Shown here in pieces: positions 41,970-50,881 of a stretch of DNA of 64,000 bases. Each line of letters begins with the position of its first letter. Position 1 is the stretch's first letter. The position numbers and the translations under genes are program-made. The notes under the pieces were generated by a model, which was not told where the DNA came from, did not search any database, and worked only from the letters and a program-made list of their open reading frames with translations. Source of the stretch: Pseudomonadota bacterium (lineage in GTDB: Bacteria; Pseudomonadota; Alphaproteobacteria; Rhodobacterales; Rhodobacteraceae); NCBI GenBank assembly GCA_020161655.1, contig JAIUPC010000012.1, positions 434,001 through 498,000 of the forward strand. The letters are read 5' to 3'.

Positions 41970-43730
41970 TCAGTTCGACGCCTGCCGCAGAAGGTCGGTG
42001 ATGCGGCGAACGCTGGCGCGGCGGTTCGCGCGTTCGGAGCCGCCGGTTTGCACCTTCAGGAACTCCTCGCCATAGCCCTGCACCACCATGTTTTCCGGCG
42101 GCACGTCGAAATACTCGGACATGGCCAGCGCCACCGATTCCGCGCGCCGGTCGGAAAGCGCGAGATTGGAGGCCGCCGAACCCACGGCGTCGGTGTGGCC
42201 TTCGATCAGGAACATCTCGCGCGGATTGGCGTCGATGTAGCTTTTCATCAGCCGCCCGAGCCGCGACAGTTCTTCGGCCTGATCGGGCCGGATCGCCGCC
42301 GATCCCGTCTCGAAGGTGATCGCGGTCAGGTCGATCACCGGCACCAGCGCGCGGACCTCTTGGATGTCGCGGACCTGCGCCAGCGAAAACTCGCGGTCGA
42401 AGGCGGCCTGGCGCGACAGGGCTTCGCGGAGCGCATCCTCGTCGCTGTAGCTGTCCACCTCGATGATGGGCGCGGGCGGCGGCAGGCGCGTCACGTCGAC
42501 GGGCTGGTACTGGACCGTATCATCGACAAGGAGGGTCTGGCGGCCATCGCGGGAGATATGGACGCGGCGCAGCACGCGGTATTCCGCATCGCGGATCGTC
42601 ACGATGCGCGAGCCGTCTTCCCGCGTCACCGTGGTTCGAGAGGAGCCGTCATCGAAGCGTTCCGTCCGCACGGTGGAGCCGGGCTGGCGCAGCAGCGCGT
42701 TGTCGTCCTTGATGATCTGATAGGTGCCATCGGGCCGTTCCACGACGACACGGTCGCCGGAGTTCAGCTCAACCTTGCGGTTGTTCGAGATCATCGCGCC
42801 GACGGCAAGCGCGCCGAGGCCGAGAAGGATCGCCTTTTCGCCATCCGAAAGGCCCTTGTCCTTCTTCTTGGCCGAGGCGGCAGCGGTGGCCGTCGCGGCG
42901 GCGGCGGGCTTGTTCACCGGGTTGGCGAAATCCTCGCTCGACGAACGCGCGGTGTCTTCGGTGACGACTTCCTCGACCACCTCGGCATCGGCGGGGGCCT
43001 CAGCCTCGGGATCGGCGCTCGCGGCGGCGGCGACCGGGGCCTCGCCGGTGGCGGCGTCAGGCTGGACCGGCAGCACCGGGACAGCTTCCTCGGCGGTGAC
43101 TTCAGTGGAGGTTTCGGCGCTCACTTCGGCTTCGGCAGCGGGCGCGGGTTCTTCCGCAGGCTCGGTGCTGGCCTCGGTATCCGTCGCCTCGGCGGCGGGC
43201 GCAGCCTCGGTCGGGGCTTCCTCGACTGGAGCTTCCTCGGCAGCGGGCGCATCCGGGGCCGGCTCGCTCGCGACCGGCGCATCCGGTGCGGGCGCTTCCT
43301 CGGTCACGGCAGGCTCTTCGGGCGCGGCTTCTTCAACCGGCGGAGCAGGCTCTACCGCCGTCTCGGGGGCGGGCTCGGGCGCCGCCTCGGCGGGAGCAGC
43401 TTCTGCCGGGGCAGCCTCGGAAGGGGCTTCCTCAGGCGCCGCGGCCTCGGGCGCGGCCTCGGCGGGCGCTTCAGCGGCAGGGGCTTCCTCGGGTGCCGGT
43501 TCGGGCGCCGGCGCGGCCTCAACAGGTTCTTCCGCCGGTGCAGGCTCTTCCGCCGGCGCGGCTTCCGGTGCGGGGATCAGTTCCACGCCCTCGGCGCAGG
43601 GCTGCGGGTTGCCGTCGGCGCAGACCATCGTCGGATCGGCGGGGGCCGTTTCCTGCGGATAGACGGGACCGGCTGCCAGAAGCGACAGGCTCGCAATCAG
43701 CGCGGTCGAGGTATTGAGGCTTTTCCGCAT
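41970..43730 (-). CDS. OmpA-family outer-membrane protein with long Ala/Glu/Pro-rich region
   Basis: An exported 586-residue protein. It has a signal peptide (about 1-25, SLSLLAAGPVYPQ) and a very long low-complexity region rich in Ala, Glu and Pro (about 45-290). A short hydrophobic segment ILLGLGALAVGAMI follows (about 300-315), then a linker with RVVVERPDGTYQII-like YXXD repeats. The C-terminal OmpA domain (about 470-586) has ITFETGSAAIRPDQ and FLIEGHTDAVGSAASN, where the conserved Asp and Arg residues bind peptidoglycan. Its low-complexity region could span the periplasm. It sits among molybdenum-enzyme maturation genes with no clear link to them. Confidence 0.87.
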   Translation of the reverse strand: MRKSLNTSTALIASLSLLAAGPVYPQETAPADPTMVCADGNPQPCAEGVELIPAPEAAPAEEPAPAEEPVEAAPAPEPAPEEAPAAEAPAEAAPEAAAPEEAPSEAAPAEAAPAEAAPEPAPETAVEPAPPVEEAAPEEPAVTEEAPAPDAPVASEPAPDAPAAEEAPVEEAPTEAAPAAEATDTEASTEPAEEPAPAAEAEVSAETSTEVTAEEAVPVLPVQPDAATGEAPVAAAASADPEAEAPADAEVVEEVVTEDTARSSSEDFANPVNKPAAAATATAAASAKKKDKGLSDGEKAILLGLGALAVGAMISNNRKVELNSGDRVVVERPDGTYQIIKDDNALLRQPGSTVRTERFDDGSSRTTVTREDGSRIVTIRDAEYRVLRRVHISRDGRQTLLVDDTVQYQPVDVTRLPPPAPIIEVDSYSDEDALREALSRQAAFDREFSLAQVRDIQEVRALVPVIDLTAITFETGSAAIRPDQAEELSRLGRLMKSYIDANPREMFLIEGHTDAVGSAASNLALSDRRAESVALAMSEYFDVPPENMVVQGYGEEFLKVQTGGSERANRRASVRRITDLLRQASN

Positions 43731-43842
43731 GTAGTTCTCCTTCCCGGAAAGTCGCATATTCGTTCGGTCCCCAACGAGCGGGGCCGCCTTATGGTTCCGA
43801 GACTTAGGGCAAGACGCCCTGTTATGCGATAGCGGCAGGGCG

Positions 43843-45102
43843 CTAGCCGTCTGCAAGAAGCCGCATCAGCCGGTCCTTCTCGCCCGCGTCGCGCGCCCGG
43901 CCGATGGCCTCGCCCAGGGCTTCGAGCGAGGCGATGGAATGGCCGGCGCGGAAGCTGTCGACATGGGGCAGCATGGCGGCGATCCCGCGCGCCTTCGGCA
44001 TGAACCCGTCCCAGCGCAGCAAGGGGTTGATCCAGATGAGGCGGCGGGCGGAGAGGTGGAGCCGCTCCATCTCGCGCGCAAGGTCGTGGCCCATGTCGCG
44101 GTCAAGCCCGTCGGTGATGAGAAGGACCACCGCCCCCTGCCCCATGACCCGGCGCGACCAGTCGCGGTTGAAGGCGTGAAGCGAGGCGCCGATCCGCGTG
44201 CCGCCCTGCCAGTCCTGCGCCTCGGCCCCGGCGGCGGCAAGGGCGGCATCGACGTCGCGCTGCTTCAGGTGCCGGGTGATGTTGGTGAGGCGCGTGCCGA
44301 AGGTGAAGGCATGGACGCGCGCCCAGCCCGCGCCCTTCTGGTTGGCGACGGCATGAAGGAAATGGAGGACCATCCGGCTGTAATGCGACATGGAGCCGGA
44401 AATGTCGCAAAGGACGACAAGGTTCGGCCAGCGGGTGCGGCGGCTTTTGGTGGCGAGGTCCGCAACCTCACCGCCCCGCCGCATCGCCGCGCGCATGGTG
44501 CCGCGCCAGTCGGCAACAGCCCCCCGCGCATCCGCCTTCATCCGCCGCGAGGCGAGCGGCCGGACGGGCAGCGACAGCCGCGCGATCATCCGTTTCGCCT
44601 CGGCGATCTCCTCCGTCGACATCTGTTCGAAATCGAGGGTCTTCAGGCGTTCCTTGGCGGAGATCGTCGCCGTCGCATCGGCCTCGATCTCGATCTCGTC
44701 TTCGGGCCCGTCCTCGCGGCCCGGTATGTCGCGATCGACCCCGTCGAGCAGCGCCTCCGCCGCGCGCTTTTCGGCGGCAGCGGCGGCGCGGTCCTCCTGT
44801 GCGCCATGAACGGCGGGAAGCATCAGGCTCATCATATGTTCAAGGTAGCGCGGGTCGCGCCAGTAGAGCCGGAAGACCTGGTGAAAGACCGCGCGTTCCT
44901 CGGGGCGCGAGACGAAGGAGGCGTGAAGCACCCAGTAGAAATCGGTCCGTTCGGAAAACCCCGCCGCCTCGACCGCGCGGATGGCGTCGATCACCCGGCC
45001 CGGCCCGATCCTGAGGCCGGCCTTCCGCAGGGCCCGGGCGAAATGGGTGATGTTGTCGGCAAGCCTGCCGTCCTCGGGGATGTCGGGGGGATCAGCCGTC
45101 AT
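43843..45102 (-). CDS. VWA-domain protein, CoxE family
   Basis: A 419-residue protein with an N-terminal helical region and a C-terminal von Willebrand factor A domain. The MIDAS pattern is VVLCDISGSMSHYSRM (DxSxS, about 230-245), then GGTRIGASL and later LLITDGLDRD. CoxE partners the MoxR-type AAA+ ATPase CoxD in inserting the sulfurated molybdenum-copper site of CO dehydrogenase, and homologues act on other molybdenum hydroxylases. It precedes the MoxR gene's end by 76 bp, with repeat copy F in the gap. It belongs with the XdhC-family and molybdopterin-binding genes. Confidence 0.88.
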   Translation of the reverse strand: MTADPPDIPEDGRLADNITHFARALRKAGLRIGPGRVIDAIRAVEAAGFSERTDFYWVLHASFVSRPEERAVFHQVFRLYWRDPRYLEHMMSLMLPAVHGAQEDRAAAAAEKRAAEALLDGVDRDIPGREDGPEDEIEIEADATATISAKERLKTLDFEQMSTEEIAEAKRMIARLSLPVRPLASRRMKADARGAVADWRGTMRAAMRRGGEVADLATKSRRTRWPNLVVLCDISGSMSHYSRMVLHFLHAVANQKGAGWARVHAFTFGTRLTNITRHLKQRDVDAALAAAGAEAQDWQGGTRIGASLHAFNRDWSRRVMGQGAVVLLITDGLDRDMGHDLAREMERLHLSARRLIWINPLLRWDGFMPKARGIAAMLPHVDSFRAGHSIASLEALGEAIGRARDAGEKDRLMRLLADG

Positions 45103-45111
45103 CGTCCGGAG

Positions 45112-45157
45112 CAGGGGCGCTGCCCCCGCACCCCCGAGGTATTTTTGGCAAGATGAA
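45112..45157 (-). repeat. Intergenic repeat, copy F (TTTCATCTTGCC variant) with hairpin
   Basis: On the minus strand it reads TTCATCTTGCC, then AAAAATACCTCGGGGG, next to a small GC hairpin GGGGC/GCCCC (45114-45126). It lies in the gap between the MoxR and CoxE genes, both on the minus strand. Confidence 0.5.
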
Positions 45158-45178
45158 TAGGCAGGCGGTTCATCGGGG

Positions 45179-46090
45179 TCAGGCCGGGCTGAGTTCGGCG
45201 CGGATCTCGTCGAGGATCTTCTTCGCCGGGGCGCCCGCGATCTTCTGGATGTCGTCCTGATATTTCAGGATCGCGCCCAAAGTGTCGGCGATCACCTCGG
45301 GCGAAAGAGCGATCACGTCGAGCGCCAGCAGACACTTCGCCCAGTCGATGGTCTCGGCCACGCCGGGGCGCTTGAAAAGGTCTTCGCCGCGCAGTTTCTG
45401 GACGAAGGCCACCACCTCGCGGCTGAGGGTCTCGGCGGCTTCGGGGGCGCGGGCGCGGACGATCTCCATCTCGCGGGCGAAGGAGGGGTAGTCGACCCAG
45501 TGGTAGAGGCAGCGGCGCTTCAGCGCGTCATGCACCTCGCGCGTGCGGTTCGAGGTGAGGATCACGATGGGCGGCTCGGGCGCGTGAATGGTGCCAAGCT
45601 CGGGGATCGTGACCTGGAAATCGGAGAGGGCTTCGAGAAGGAAGGCCTCGAAGGGTTCGTCGGTGCGGTCAAGTTCGTCGATGAGAAGGACGGGGGCGCC
45701 GCCGGGTTGCGGCCGCATCGCCTGAAGAAGCGGGCGTTCGATGAGGTAGTCTTCGGTGAAAAGCTCAGTCCTCAGCGCGTCCTTGTCGGCCACGCCCGAG
45801 GCTTCGGCGGTGCGGATCGCGATCATCTGGGCGGCGAAGTTCCATTCGCAGACCGCACTTGCGGCGTCGAGGCCTTCGTAGCACTGAAGCCGGATCAGTC
45901 GCCGGCCGAGGCCCGCGGCGATGGCCTTGGCGATCTCGGTCTTGCCGACGCCCGCCTCGCCTTCGAGGAACAAGGGCCGGCCGAGTTTCAGGGCGAGGAA
46001 GACCACCGTCGCCAGCGCCCGGCCAACGACATAGTCCTGCCCGGCAAGCAGCGTCTCGACCGCGTCGATGCTTTTGGGGATATCGGTCAC
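45179..46090 (-). CDS. MoxR-family AAA+ ATPase (CoxD-like)
   Basis: A 303-residue AAA+ chaperone-type ATPase. It has Walker A EGEAGVGKTEIAK (about 37-49), Walker B PVLLIDELDRTDEPFEAFLLEAL (about 105-127), sensor-1 IVILTSNRTREVHDALKRRCLYHWVDYP and the C-terminal lid. Members pair with VWA proteins such as CoxE to mature molybdenum hydroxylases. GTG 46090 (VTDIPKSIDAVETLLA) is preferred, with GAGAGG upstream; ATG 46123 would add eleven residues. It is the first gene of the minus-strand maturation group. Confidence 0.87.
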   Translation of the reverse strand: MTDIPKSIDAVETLLAGQDYVVGRALATVVFLALKLGRPLFLEGEAGVGKTEIAKAIAAGLGRRLIRLQCYEGLDAASAVCEWNFAAQMIAIRTAEASGVADKDALRTELFTEDYLIERPLLQAMRPQPGGAPVLLIDELDRTDEPFEAFLLEALSDFQVTIPELGTIHAPEPPIVILTSNRTREVHDALKRRCLYHWVDYPSFAREMEIVRARAPEAAETLSREVVAFVQKLRGEDLFKRPGVAETIDWAKCLLALDVIALSPEVIADTLGAILKYQDDIQKIAGAPAKKILDEIRAELSPA

Positions 46091-46197
46091 GGGGTGGCGG
46101 GCCTCTCTGGCATTCGCCGCCATGCTGGGGGGCGGCAAGGGCCGGGTCAAGGGGAGCGGGCGCATCAGGTCATGCGACTTAAGGCCTATGGTGGGGT

Positions 46198-47589
46198 TCA
46201 GAGCGCCCGCATCGCGCGGCGGATCGCCGGATGGCCGCCGTTCTTCAGGACCCAGCGCCCGACACGGCGCGCGAGGCCGGGGCGGCCCCGGGCCAAGGCG
46301 CGCTGGAAAAGCTCCCACTGGTAGCGCGGGAAGCGGTGGCGGGCGCGGAGGCGGCGGTGGAAGTCAAGGGGTGTCAGCCTGCCGTCGAGGGCGGCGAGGA
46401 TCACCGGGCTCAGCACCCCCATCTGCTGAAGCGCAGTGCCGAGCCGGTGCCCGACGAGCGGCACCCGCAGCTTTTCGACGTTGGCGCCGGTGAAGCGGTC
46501 GGCATGGGCGGCGTCGAGGCGGGCATAGGGATCGTAGAACAGAAAGACCCGGCCGGCCTTGGCCGAGACGGTGGCGGCGTCGCCGTAAGGACCGGAGAAG
46601 TCATAGCCCCAGGCGGCGCGGTAGCGGGTTTCCCACGGGACGAGCGCATGGTCGAGCGTCGACTGCGGGCTGATGGCCACCACATCGGCGCCGGGACAGG
46701 CGGGCGCGAAGGCCGCAGCCGCATAGCCGCCCATCGAGGCGCCGTAGAATACGACGCGGCGGAAGCGGGCGAAGAAGCCCTCGGCCCTCAGCCGGTCGAA
46801 TTCGGCATGGACCCAGGGGTCGCGGTACCAGGTCCAGCCGCCGGCCATGACGCCGAGCATCGACCACCCCTGTTTCTCGATGAACTCATAGCCCCAGGGG
46901 CGGCGCTCCTCGCGCTTGGTCATGGCGATGTCGAGGTTGTCGAAGGTAACGACCAGGGTGTCGGCGCTGCGCGGAACGTAGAGGAAGGAATGGGTGCCGC
47001 CGTCTCGGAAGAAGCCCTCGGCCCCGGCGAGGCCCGTCGCTATGGCTGCCCAGCTTTCGTCGGAGGCTACGGGCGCGGGCGGATTGGGGCGGAAGAGGAC
47101 GCGCGCGACCGGCGCCCGGCCATCGTGGCGTTCACCGATGGTTTCACAACTGCCGCGCCCCTTCAGGAAGGGGAAGGCGCCCGATCCCTTACGTATCTCG
47201 GTGAGAAGAACGCTGTCGGCGTGAAGGCCCTTCTGCAGGATCGGCGCCAGCGCGCGGGCGCCGTGATGAACGCCGAAGCCATCGAGATTAATGACGATAT
47301 CCCATGGCTTTATGGCGCTTTCCTTGGAGATTACATCAATGCGTTTCGCCGGCACACCGGCGGCAATCAACTCCTTGCGGCAGGTGGCGATCCAGGGCGA
47401 CGGCTTCGCCGGAAAGCCACCTTCGGCGGTGAGGTCGACAAGCGATATGGTGCAGTCGTGGCGGGCATGAAGTGCTGCCGCAACCCCGGCACCATTGCCG
47501 TTGAGGTCGGCGACACGGGCGATGGCCATGTCGCCGAAGGCCGCCAGCAAGTCAGCGGCTTCCGCAGTCTGACCGGCGGCGGCGATCAC
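46198..47589 (-). CDS. Two-domain protein: Rossmann/methyltransferase-like plus alpha/beta-hydrolase-like
   Basis: A 463-residue protein with no name I recognise. The N-terminal half (about 1-170) has a Rossmann-type pattern: VADLNGNGAGVAAALHARHDCTISLVDL and WDIVINLDGFGVHHGA. The C-terminal half (about 175-420) looks like an alpha/beta hydrolase with nucleophile elbow VVFYGASMGGYAAAAFA (Ser285). Almost the same domain occurs in the 52081 protein of the divergent arm, including GWxxLxxxxxGxTWYRD and YGAxMxGYAAAAF, but there the serine is glycine. GTG 47589 overlaps the stop of the preceding glycosyltransferase gene (GTGA), so the pair is coupled. A role in glycan assembly or modification is inferred from neighbours. 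Confidence 0.72.
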   Translation of the reverse strand: MIAAAGQTAEAADLLAAFGDMAIARVADLNGNGAGVAAALHARHDCTISLVDLTAEGGFPAKPSPWIATCRKELIAAGVPAKRIDVISKESAIKPWDIVINLDGFGVHHGARALAPILQKGLHADSVLLTEIRKGSGAFPFLKGRGSCETIGERHDGRAPVARVLFRPNPPAPVASDESWAAIATGLAGAEGFFRDGGTHSFLYVPRSADTLVVTFDNLDIAMTKREERRPWGYEFIEKQGWSMLGVMAGGWTWYRDPWVHAEFDRLRAEGFFARFRRVVFYGASMGGYAAAAFAPACPGADVVAISPQSTLDHALVPWETRYRAAWGYDFSGPYGDAATVSAKAGRVFLFYDPYARLDAAHADRFTGANVEKLRVPLVGHRLGTALQQMGVLSPVILAALDGRLTPLDFHRRLRARHRFPRYQWELFQRALARGRPGLARRVGRWVLKNGGHPAIRRAMRAL

Positions 47590-48443
47590 GTCTCTTCCTC
47601 CGCATCATCGGGGTCGGGCTTGCCGCGGATCGGGGCGGCGGCGGGGTCGATCCCGTGCTTGCGCAAAAGCTTGCCGACGACGCTCCGCGGCCTTGGCACC
47701 CCGTCCCAGACCGCGAGCAGGCGCGAGCGCATCCGGCGGCCGTAGAAATGGATCGAGTAGGTCTCCTCCGTCACATAGGCGCTGTCGTCGAGGCCGGGGC
47801 GGAGCAGCAGCTTTCGGTCCTTGTATTCGAAGGGATAGAGCGCCGCGCGCGGCAGGGCATGGCGGATCTCGCCGGTTTCCTTCAGGAAATGCGTTAGGGC
47901 ATGCGGCCCCCAGACGCCCCAGGGCATCTCGCCGGCATGGACCGGATTGCCCGCGGCCTTCAGCGCCTCAAGTTCCTTGCGGTACTTGTCGCCGTACCAC
48001 ACCGGGATGGCGTATTCGTCCGAGGTGAAGTCAAGCAAACGGTCCAGCGCCTCGCTGTCCTTCGGCAGGCCGAGGACGCCGCCGTTGACACCCGTCTCGC
48101 TTTCCCAGGCGAAGAAATGGCCGGTCTCGGTGCTAAACCGCTTCACGCAATAGGCATCGGTATCCGCCCATATTGTGCGGTCGCATTTCTTCAGGAGATG
48201 GTAGCGGAAAAGATCGGAATGGAGCGCCGGGCTGCCGGTGCGGCCATGGCGGAGAAAGCCTTCCTGCGGAAGAATGTCGCGGGCATCGGCATGGTCGACG
48301 CCGTCAGGGGCATTGCCGATCGGTTCATAGGAATAAAGCGTGAGGTCATGCCCGGCATCGAGGAAGGACTTCAGGCACAGTTGTTCCAGATAGCTGAGAT
48401 CGCCGCCGATCCACAGCGCCGCGATCCGGTAGTCGCCTGCCAT
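47586..48443 (-). CDS. Glycosyltransferase, GT32-like (DxD motif)
   Basis: A 285-residue protein resembling the GT32/capsular-polysaccharide type of DxD glycosyltransferases. The N-terminal IAALWIGGDLSYLEQLCLKSFLDAGHDLTLYSYEP is followed by SDLFRYHLLKKCDRTIWADTDAYCV with the DTD metal/nucleotide-sugar motif (about 90-92). No signal peptide or membrane segment is present. ATG 48443 is used; the longer frame adds non-homologous sequence. It heads the minus-strand arm of a divergent locus, 161 bp from the 758-residue GT2 gene. The acceptor and donor are unknown. Confidence 0.8.
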   Translation of the reverse strand: MAGDYRIAALWIGGDLSYLEQLCLKSFLDAGHDLTLYSYEPIGNAPDGVDHADARDILPQEGFLRHGRTGSPALHSDLFRYHLLKKCDRTIWADTDAYCVKRFSTETGHFFAWESETGVNGGVLGLPKDSEALDRLLDFTSDEYAIPVWYGDKYRKELEALKAAGNPVHAGEMPWGVWGPHALTHFLKETGEIRHALPRAALYPFEYKDRKLLLRPGLDDSAYVTEETYSIHFYGRRMRSRLLAVWDGVPRPRSVVGKLLRKHGIDPAAAPIRGKPDPDDAEEET

Positions 48444-48604
48444 GATTGCCTGTCCTCCTGCCGGTTCTTGCGCGGCACTTCGCGCGATTGTGGCCGAGAA
48501 AGCCGCGCTTGCCAATAAGGTCGGAGGGATCGGTCCGCATCGGTTTGCGGAAAGCCTTCGCTGTGCTATCGCTCGGGCAGGCAAGAACAACCGGCAGGCC
48601 CGAC

Positions 48605-50881
48605 ATGAGCCGCCCCACCCCGACGCGCGTGATGCGCCGACCGCTCCTTGCCGGAGCGGCGGGGGAGTTGCCTGTGTTCGACGCGACTGTCTGGGACGAA
48701 GGCGACGCTCGCGCCTTCCGTATCCTGACGCGCGCCGGAGTGTCGGCCGGGATGATCGGCGGGATGCCGGACGGGACGGAACTCCGCGACGTGTCGGGGG
48801 CGTTGCTGATTGCCGGAACTGCGCCCGACGAAGGGCCAATCCGGCTGCCGCTTGCCTCGGGTAGCGTGGTGGAGGTCAGCCCGGCCCCTGCCGAATGGGA
48901 GATTCTCGCCGGAAGGAACTGTCTTCTGGGCGTCAGGCTTGAGGAAAGCGCCGATGTGGTGGCCGACTGGCTGCGCTACCACGCCCGCCACCACGGGGCG
49001 ACCGGCGCTGTCATCATCAACCGCGCTCCGCCCGAAAGCCCCGCCGGAAGTGCCGAGGATTTCGCCGAGATGCTGGAGGAGGCGCTTTTCGACTGCCCCG
49101 GCCTTGCCGTGGTGGTGCTGGAAAGCCCGGTCCCCCTGGGCAAGCCCGGCCTTGGCCCCGAAAGCAACGCCTACCTCGCGCCCGATGCGCCGGGGAAGGA
49201 CCGGATGACGGTCCCTGCCCCCGACCCCTGGCGCGCTCCCTTGGGCGAGCCCCTGATCTACGAGGCGGCCAAGTGGCGGTTTCTGGCGAAGGCGCGGGCC
49301 GTCCTTTGCCTTGACGTGACCGATCTGCTGGCGCTTGGGAGCGCCAGTGCCTTCGACCTTTGCGCGGACGCGCGGCACGGCGTGACACTTCTGGCCGGGC
49401 ACCGCATCTATCCCTGGCGCATCCGCAAGGGCCGCGCCGCGGCCTTCGGCGACCACATCTGCCGCCCCTTCGACCGGCGACGCGGCATCGCCCGCTGGGG
49501 CGTGGCGCCCGAGGTTGCCGGCCTCGACAACACCTGGCGGGCGATCCGCGTCGCCTTCGCCAAGCCCGATCAGGGCCAGCCCGTGCCGTTCTGGCGCGCC
49601 ATGGCGATCCGGGTTCCGGGCTGCCGGGCGGGGGAGCTTGCGCCGAAATCCGCGCTCATCGAAGACCCGGAACTTGTAGCGTTGGCGGCGCTTTTCGACC
49701 ATCAGCCGGTGCATCCCCCGGTCTCGGCCCCGCGCGCGGTTGTCGCCGGGGCGGCAGCGGGAACCCGGACCTGCATCGTAACCACGATGAAGAACGAAGG
49801 CCCCTTCATCCTTGAATGGATTGCCTATCACCGCGCCATCGGGGTCGAGGATTTCCTCATCTATACCAATGACTGCACCGACGGCACCGACCGGCTTCTG
49901 GACGCCCTGCAGGCAAAGGGCATCGTCCAGCACCGCGACAACCCCTTCCGCGCCGCACCGGGGGTAAAGCCGCAGCACGCCGCCCTCCAGGCCGCCGAAG
50001 AAGAAAAGGTGGTGCAGGACAGCGCCTGGGCGATCTGCATGGATGTCGATGAGTTCATCGACATCAAGATCGGCGACGGTACGCTGCCAGCCCTTTACGC
50101 CGCGATGGGCGATGCCAACATGATCGCGCTGACATGGCGCTTGTTCGGCAATGCCGATGTCGCAGGATATGAGGACCGCTTCGTCACCGAACAGTTCACC
50201 CATTGCGCGCCGGAGCTTGTCCGCAAGCCGCATCAGGCCTGGGGCTTCAAGACGCTTTTTCGCAACATCGACATCTACAGGAAGCTTGGCGTCCACCGGC
50301 CAAAGGGGCTGAGGCCTGACCTATGGGATCAGGTGCGCTGGCTGAACGGTTCCGGCCGGCCCCTGCCGCGCGAGATGTTCAGGAACGGCTGGCGGTCGTC
50401 GGTCGAAACCTATGGCTACGACTGGGTGCAACTGAACCACTACGCCCTGCGCTCGGTCGAGAGCTTTCTCGTCAAGCGCGACCGGGGCCGGGTGAACCAT
50501 GTCGACCGCGATCAGGGGCTGAACTACTGGTTCCGCATGAACCACAACGCGGTGGAGGATCGGTCGATCCTGCGCATGATACCCGCCGCCCGCGCCGAGT
50601 TCGACCGGCTGATGGCCGACCCCGAGATTGCCGCGCTGCATGAAGGTGCTGTGGCGGCACACCGGGCCAAGATCGCGGAGCTGATGGCGGTGAAGGCCAA
50701 CCGCGCCCTCTTTGCCGACCTGACGGGGGAAAGGCTTCGCGCGCTGTCGCGGATGCTGCAATCCTTCGGCTCTGCGGTTTTCAGCGCCGGCCCCGGCGTG
50801 ATCCCCCCCGACTTGCACCGCCGGGAACTGCCGCCCGGCTTCTTCTTCACCGTGGAGCATGAAGGCGATGCCGAACACTGA
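48605..50881 (+). CDS. Large GT2/GT92-type glycosyltransferase with an extra N-terminal domain
   Basis: A 758-residue protein. The C-terminal domain (from about 387) is a GT2/GT92-like transferase: RTCIVTTMKNEGPFILEWIAYHRAIGVEDFLIY, then the metal-binding DVDEF (about 479) and LTWRLFGNADV. The N-terminal 380 residues are not recognised, but LGVRLEESADVVADWLRYHARHHGATGAVIINR resembles the start of the same fold without its key residues, so it may be a degenerate duplicate. ATG 48605 is chosen. The next gene encodes a paralogue of the C-terminal domain and overlaps its end. The donor and acceptor are unknown. Confidence 0.82.
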   Translation: MSRPTPTRVMRRPLLAGAAGELPVFDATVWDEGDARAFRILTRAGVSAGMIGGMPDGTELRDVSGALLIAGTAPDEGPIRLPLASGSVVEVSPAPAEWEILAGRNCLLGVRLEESADVVADWLRYHARHHGATGAVIINRAPPESPAGSAEDFAEMLEEALFDCPGLAVVVLESPVPLGKPGLGPESNAYLAPDAPGKDRMTVPAPDPWRAPLGEPLIYEAAKWRFLAKARAVLCLDVTDLLALGSASAFDLCADARHGVTLLAGHRIYPWRIRKGRAAAFGDHICRPFDRRRGIARWGVAPEVAGLDNTWRAIRVAFAKPDQGQPVPFWRAMAIRVPGCRAGELAPKSALIEDPELVALAALFDHQPVHPPVSAPRAVVAGAAAGTRTCIVTTMKNEGPFILEWIAYHRAIGVEDFLIYTNDCTDGTDRLLDALQAKGIVQHRDNPFRAAPGVKPQHAALQAAEEEKVVQDSAWAICMDVDEFIDIKIGDGTLPALYAAMGDANMIALTWRLFGNADVAGYEDRFVTEQFTHCAPELVRKPHQAWGFKTLFRNIDIYRKLGVHRPKGLRPDLWDQVRWLNGSGRPLPREMFRNGWRSSVETYGYDWVQLNHYALRSVESFLVKRDRGRVNHVDRDQGLNYWFRMNHNAVEDRSILRMIPAARAEFDRLMADPEIAALHEGAVAAHRAKIAELMAVKANRALFADLTGERLRALSRMLQSFGSAVFSAGPGVIPPDLHRRELPPGFFFTVEHEGDAEH

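Noticed and set aside
41724-43832. 702-codon frame, Gly/Arg-rich, opposite the OmpA gene
   Set aside because: The composition is the mirror of the Ala/Glu/Pro-rich OmpA coding region, with no family motif.
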